A stretch of 64,000 bases of DNA from CAYPTY01 sp964413935 (lineage in GTDB: Bacteria > Bacteroidota > Rhodothermia > Balneolales > Balneolaceae). The stretch covers positions 48,382 to 112,381 of the forward strand of contig CAYPTY010000009.1 of the NCBI GenBank assembly GCA_964413935.1, given 5' to 3'. The notes under the pieces are model-generated. The model was not told the DNA's origin. It saw only the letters and a program-made list of their open reading frames with translations, and ran no database searches. Of this stretch, positions 60,354 to 64,000 are shown piece after piece; within the stretch, counting starts at the first letter, position 1, and each line of letters begins with the position of its first letter. The position numbers and the translations under genes are program-made.

Positions 60354-61013
60354 TTAAATCCCCAGTTTATTGAGTAAATAATCAATTTTGCCCTTTATGC
60401 CTAATCCGTAGCCGAAGCGGTTGGCCGTGCCTCTCCAGTGGTGAAAAATGTAATCTTCGATATTGTAGTTTTGCAGCTGCCAACCCCGATTTCTGGCGGT
60501 ACGGAAATTCTCAATGGTTGGCTGTCCATGATGGATAAAAGGAGGCAGGCTTTTGTAGACATCCATACGAATCATCATATAGGGAGTCAGCAAAACGGGC
60601 TCGCCCTTAGGATCTTTGAATCCTCTTTTATTTACCCTGATCACACTCCCGATTCCATAAATTTCATCATTCTCATCCAGAAATTGGGTCATCTCCTCCA
60701 GAAATCCGGGCTTTAACGTTTCAGTATCACTATCCAGAAAAAAAGCATATCTGCTGAGAACATATTTCTGAAGAGCCAGATCCATAGCCGGACCATGAAA
60801 TATGTTTTTATCCAGCAGTACAGCTGTTATTACATCAGGAGCAAGTTTCCTGAGTTCTTCAATAACTTCAGCAGAATTATCCTCAGACCCGTTGTCCACA
60901 ATTAAAATGGGCACATCTGCATAGTGTTCATGAAAGGTTTCTACGGCTTTGCTGAGCAAGTCGGGAGTCTGGTAATTGACAATCACAGTTGTTAGATCCA
61001 GCATAAGACTCAT
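60354..61013 (-). CDS. GT2 family glycosyltransferase
   Basis: The 219-residue soluble protein is a compact GT2 enzyme. The nucleotide-sugar region is LTTVIVNYQTPDLLSKAVETF and VPILIVDNGSEDNS, and the metal-binding block is YAFFLDSDTETLKPGFL. The C-terminal part has LLTPYMMIRMDVYKSLPPF and YNIEDYIFHHWRGTANRFGYG, which may bind acceptor sugar. No membrane domain is attached. The gene lies 11 bases before the fused glycosyltransferase and overlaps the upstream propeller gene's end by 4 bases, so the three form a surface-glycan operon. Confidence 0.88.
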   Translation of the reverse strand: MSLMLDLTTVIVNYQTPDLLSKAVETFHEHYADVPILIVDNGSEDNSAEVIEELRKLAPDVITAVLLDKNIFHGPAMDLALQKYVLSRYAFFLDSDTETLKPGFLEEMTQFLDENDEIYGIGSVIRVNKRGFKDPKGEPVLLTPYMMIRMDVYKSLPPFIHHGQPTIENFRTARNRGWQLQNYNIEDYIFHHWRGTANRFGYGLGIKGKIDYLLNKLGI

Positions 61014-63343
61014 CGGATAATGGCAACCTTGCCAATCCCTTTTTCACTTCCGTTATCATCCAGAGCGATCACAAAATACACTCCGCTGCCCACTCTGCTT
61101 CCATTGAAATCCCTGCCATCCCAGCTGATGCGGCCACCACGGGCCCGTATTTCCCGGATAAAGGTACCGTCACTGCCAATCACCCGAAGTGTGCTTTCCT
61201 CAGAAAGCCCTTCAATAAATATTTCATTGTGTCTGTCATAACTGAATGGATTTGGATACACCTGAAGTTCATCCATTTTATTAACCGGAGCTTTCGGCAC
61301 ATCCTGAAAGCTTAATAGTCCCTTGTCAGTTGCAATAAATACCTCACCGGTAGATTCCCGGACTGCAACAGAACGTATGGAATTTGAAAAAATCGGACTG
61401 TTATTTTCAGTGAAGTGCCTGAGGATGCGGGTTCCCTCTGCATTAATCAGGTACAATCCCTGATTTTCACTACCTACCCATTTCTGATTTGCGTTATTCA
61501 CAGCCATCGAAGATACGTTAACATCTCTCAGTAAAATTCGGGATACAGCAGAAGTATCTTCGTTGATCAGAAATTGTGCACGACGTTCATCAGCTCCACC
61601 GTCAATAATTAGTTCCGGGAATATATATCTGCCAATACCTCGTTCTGTACCAACCCAGATTTCGTTATTTCGATCCTCAACAATGGCTTTTACCTGTAGA
61701 TCAGGGAGAAAACCCTGATTTATATCGTCTGTTAGCTTTACGCCTTCATCATCGGATGGATCAGTCGGGTCGCCGGTTCGCATAACAACCACACCTCTTC
61801 CAGCCAGATTCGTAGCCTGCAAACTGATCCACTTTTGATCATATGAATCAATAAACAAAAGAAAATGCTCATCCAGACTGCTGAGTGAAGCCAGGGGAGG
61901 AATCTGTATCCAGTCGTCATCCCCTGGTGTCTGGTAATAAATCGGATTCTGAGCCCAGCGACTCACAATCCATACATCACCGTTACTGTCTGTATCCAGG
62001 CCTGAAATTACAGGGAAAAACGGATTATCTGCCTCCCAACCTCTCAAGGATGAATTGGTTTCATCAAAAATATAAATCTCATTGTTTAGCCTATCATGCC
62101 TGGCAACCCCACGCCCCCAGCTGCCGAAATAGAAATAGTCTTCGGTCGAAGTTGTTGTAAATGCTTGTCTGTAACCAGCATCTCCGATTAAGGTATTGTT
62201 CTGAGCGTTATAGTTAAACCATTGCCCGTCATCGAATATGTAATAGCCTTTTCCCAGATCTATGTCAGCATTTCTGTCTGACTCATTGGATGATGATGCA
62301 ATCAGAATATCATCTACAAAATTAAGTCCGATGAAAGTGTTTTGATAAGGACCACCAGGAGTCAAATAACTAACTTCATTAAAATCAGCATTTAATGAAC
62401 CAACACCTTCATTCAGTGTACCAACAAAGATAGTATTAGCATCCATTACCTCTAAGGCTGTCCCAACTTCTGCACCAAGACTAAGACTGGAAACAGTACC
62501 ACTCTCTTCAAGCATATAAACTTGATTTCTGCTTAGTGCAATTAAAGTCCGTTCGTGTTTTTCATATTGACGAATTAAGGATCCGAAGTTAGGTGCACCA
62601 ACCCATATCCCATTCTCCAGCACCCGGTTTTCTGAATTAGTTGAAGCGAAAATTCGTCCTTCTATTGCTTCTAAAGCCAGAACAGGCTCACTTACAAAAC
62701 CATTATCACTATTGTAATTCAGCCAGTTTTCACTGAATTCCAGCTCATCACTCATGGATGCATATGCGATTCCTTCTGCTGTGGCTACATAAATACTGTC
62801 TCCCTGAATGCTTATATCATTCACCGGTAGCCCCCGGTTTAATATTCCGAGTTTGGTATATGAATCCGTAACAAACAGGTTGATGAGGTCATAGTTCACG
62901 ATACCGAAGTCTGTAGCCACATACAGGTTATTTCCTTCTATCAGAAAATCATTGATCCCCCTTGGACTAAAGTTATCTGCGCGAAGTATATCACCTAAAA
63001 AAGTGATTTCTCCCGTATCCGGATTCAGTACATCAATTCCACCATCGTTATAGCCAATAATGACGCGATCATTTGCATTGTCATATACAATAGCTCGGGC
63101 ATCCAGGCGGTATAATCCGTCAATGGTGGTTAGTTTACGATCAATCACTCCATCACTTATCGTAAATACACCGCCGAGGGTACTGACCCAGATTTCGTTT
63201 TCATCACTTACTGTAAGATCCTGAACGGTTCGGAATGAGGTGTAGGGAGTCCATTCAGACGTATTTTGCGCAATGGTGCTGATGGGAAAGATCAGCAGAA
63301 AAAGGAGGGTGGGTAAGCTATGTGTAAGACTGTTTCCTGTCAC
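61010..63343 (-). CDS. Exported two-component-propeller-type protein with C-terminal sorting-like domain
   Basis: The protein has 777 residues if it starts at GTG 63343, the codon that gives a signal peptide (THSLPTLLFLLIFPISTIAQ). An open frame extends to 63421 but runs into the rRNA terminator. Blades of the Reg_prop type repeat: VQDLTVSDENEIWVSTLGGVFTI, GLDTDSNGDVWIVSRW, VKAIVEDRNNEIWVGTERGIGRY and SMAVNNANQKWVGSENQGLYLI. The end (LQVYPNPFSYDRHNE to GSGVYFVIALDDNGSEKGIGKVAIIR) resembles type-9-like sorting domains. No kinase part is present. It is probably a surface-anchored sensor or adhesin. The start is uncertain. Confidence 0.78.
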   Translation of the reverse strand: MTGNSLTHSLPTLLFLLIFPISTIAQNTSEWTPYTSFRTVQDLTVSDENEIWVSTLGGVFTISDGVIDRKLTTIDGLYRLDARAIVYDNANDRVIIGYNDGGIDVLNPDTGEITFLGDILRADNFSPRGINDFLIEGNNLYVATDFGIVNYDLINLFVTDSYTKLGILNRGLPVNDISIQGDSIYVATAEGIAYASMSDELEFSENWLNYNSDNGFVSEPVLALEAIEGRIFASTNSENRVLENGIWVGAPNFGSLIRQYEKHERTLIALSRNQVYMLEESGTVSSLSLGAEVGTALEVMDANTIFVGTLNEGVGSLNADFNEVSYLTPGGPYQNTFIGLNFVDDILIASSSNESDRNADIDLGKGYYIFDDGQWFNYNAQNNTLIGDAGYRQAFTTTSTEDYFYFGSWGRGVARHDRLNNEIYIFDETNSSLRGWEADNPFFPVISGLDTDSNGDVWIVSRWAQNPIYYQTPGDDDWIQIPPLASLSSLDEHFLLFIDSYDQKWISLQATNLAGRGVVVMRTGDPTDPSDDEGVKLTDDINQGFLPDLQVKAIVEDRNNEIWVGTERGIGRYIFPELIIDGGADERRAQFLINEDTSAVSRILLRDVNVSSMAVNNANQKWVGSENQGLYLINAEGTRILRHFTENNSPIFSNSIRSVAVRESTGEVFIATDKGLLSFQDVPKAPVNKMDELQVYPNPFSYDRHNEIFIEGLSEESTLRVIGSDGTFIREIRARGGRISWDGRDFNGSRVGSGVYFVIALDDNGSEKGIGKVAIIR

Positions 63344-63402
63344 GGCAGCAATGATATGAATAGAAACAGAGAAATGTTTGAAATAGTACGGGCAGGAGGG
63401 GA

Positions 63403-63438
63403 AAATAAAAAACCCCACCACTGAGAGTGATGGGGTTT
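63403..63438 (-). terminator. rRNA operon terminator
   Basis: On the reverse strand AAACCCCATCAC pairs with GTGGTGGGGTTT as a 12-base-pair stem (one G-U pair) with loop TCTCA. TTTATTTTC follows. It lies 10 bases after the 5S 3' end and closes the rRNA transcript. Confidence 0.92.
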
Positions 63439-63447
63439 AATATAAAA

Positions 63448-63551
<104 letters not shown>

Positions 63552-63615
63552 AAAGTTCTTATGAGACTGATTGCAGTTTCAATAAGCAAAGAGCTCATTG
63601 ACGTGATGAAAAAGA

Positions 63616-63645
63616 ATATAACAGGAGTATTAGGTATTGTTATAT
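63616..63645 (-). other. Hairpin in the 23S-5S spacer
   Basis: ATATAACA (63616-63623) and TGTTATAT (63638-63645) form a perfect 8-base-pair stem with a 14-base loop in the spacer between 23S and 5S rRNA. It may be a processing site; there is no T tract, so it is not a terminator. Confidence 0.45.
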
Positions 63646-63677
63646 GAATGCATTCCATAGTGGAGGTGCAAACCATA

Positions 63678-64000
<323 letters not shown>

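Noticed and set aside
63343..63421. Longer start of the propeller gene at GTG 63421.
   Set aside because: Those 26 codons lie in the rRNA terminator and its T tract and precede the signal peptide, so translation there is unlikely.

Overview
The window looks like chromosome from a Bacteroidota-related bacterium, most likely Balneolota (Gracilimonas/Balneola/Rhodohalobacter-like). This is inferred from family content: DUF3078, DUF2851, BatA-type and DUF4199 proteins, exported proteins ending in FlgD/type-9-like C-terminal domains, a TonB-dependent receptor, a PIN-PhoH protein, the tRNA-Gln/prs/ctc/pth order and a K+-dependent membrane pyrophosphatase. GC content is moderate, start codons are often TTG or GTG, and Shine-Dalgarno sites are weak. 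Almost all of the sequence is coding. No CRISPR array, prophage, insertion sequence or defence island is visible.

Layout. 1-10.5 kb: a truncated exported protein, a VOC protein, an alpha/beta hydrolase abutting a bile-acid-type symporter, an acyltransferase, a Cu/Zn SOD lipoprotein, a GH30 glycosidase, an exported hydrolase, glycyl-tRNA synthetase and aspartate-semialdehyde dehydrogenase. 10.5-10.7 kb: a compact segment predicted to fold as a three-helix RNA ending in a perfect intrinsic terminator. 10.7-25 kb: a lamin-tail surface protein, a TonB receptor, murI, phoH, a SpoU methyltransferase, an ALDH7 dehydrogenase, an exported RidA homologue, a PLP decarboxylase, DUF3078, a PyrR-like protein, YtxH and DUF2851. 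25-31.7 kb: tRNA-Gln, prs, rplY/ctc, pth, hppA, pyrF and rnhA, a forward housekeeping block.

31.8-44.4 kb is read in reverse: a BatA/VWA protein, a membrane protein, hflX, a CBS protein, a giant TPR protein, aroA, hsp20, dnaK and tsaD. A near-consensus sigma-54 promoter sits before hsp20-dnaK. 44.5-48.6 kb holds a propeller lipoprotein, an epimerase-family protein and a DoxX/MauE-like membrane protein. 48.6-57 kb is an 11-gene reverse directon: phosphoglycosyl transferase, polyprenol-phosphate mannosyltransferase, accA, a thioesterase, four membrane or small proteins, cdsA, a dipeptide epimerase and a dienelactone hydrolase. It mixes envelope lipid, glycan and muropeptide-recycling functions. 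57.1 kb is tgt. 58.2-63.3 kb is a second surface-glycan cluster. Its largest protein fuses a GT2 glycosyltransferase to a phosphoglycosyl transferase domain that has lost its catalytic Asp-Glu. The window ends in a reverse rRNA operon: terminator, 5S, spacer and the 3' end of 23S.

The strongest leads are the degenerate fused glycosyltransferase, the structured RNA at 10.55-10.67 kb, the sigma-54 promoter on the heat-shock operon, intergenic heptanucleotide repeats at three sites, the hydrolase that ends where an OsmC domain is expected, and a Tgt lacking zinc cysteines. No obviously new multi-gene system was found; most of the window is ordinary core genome.
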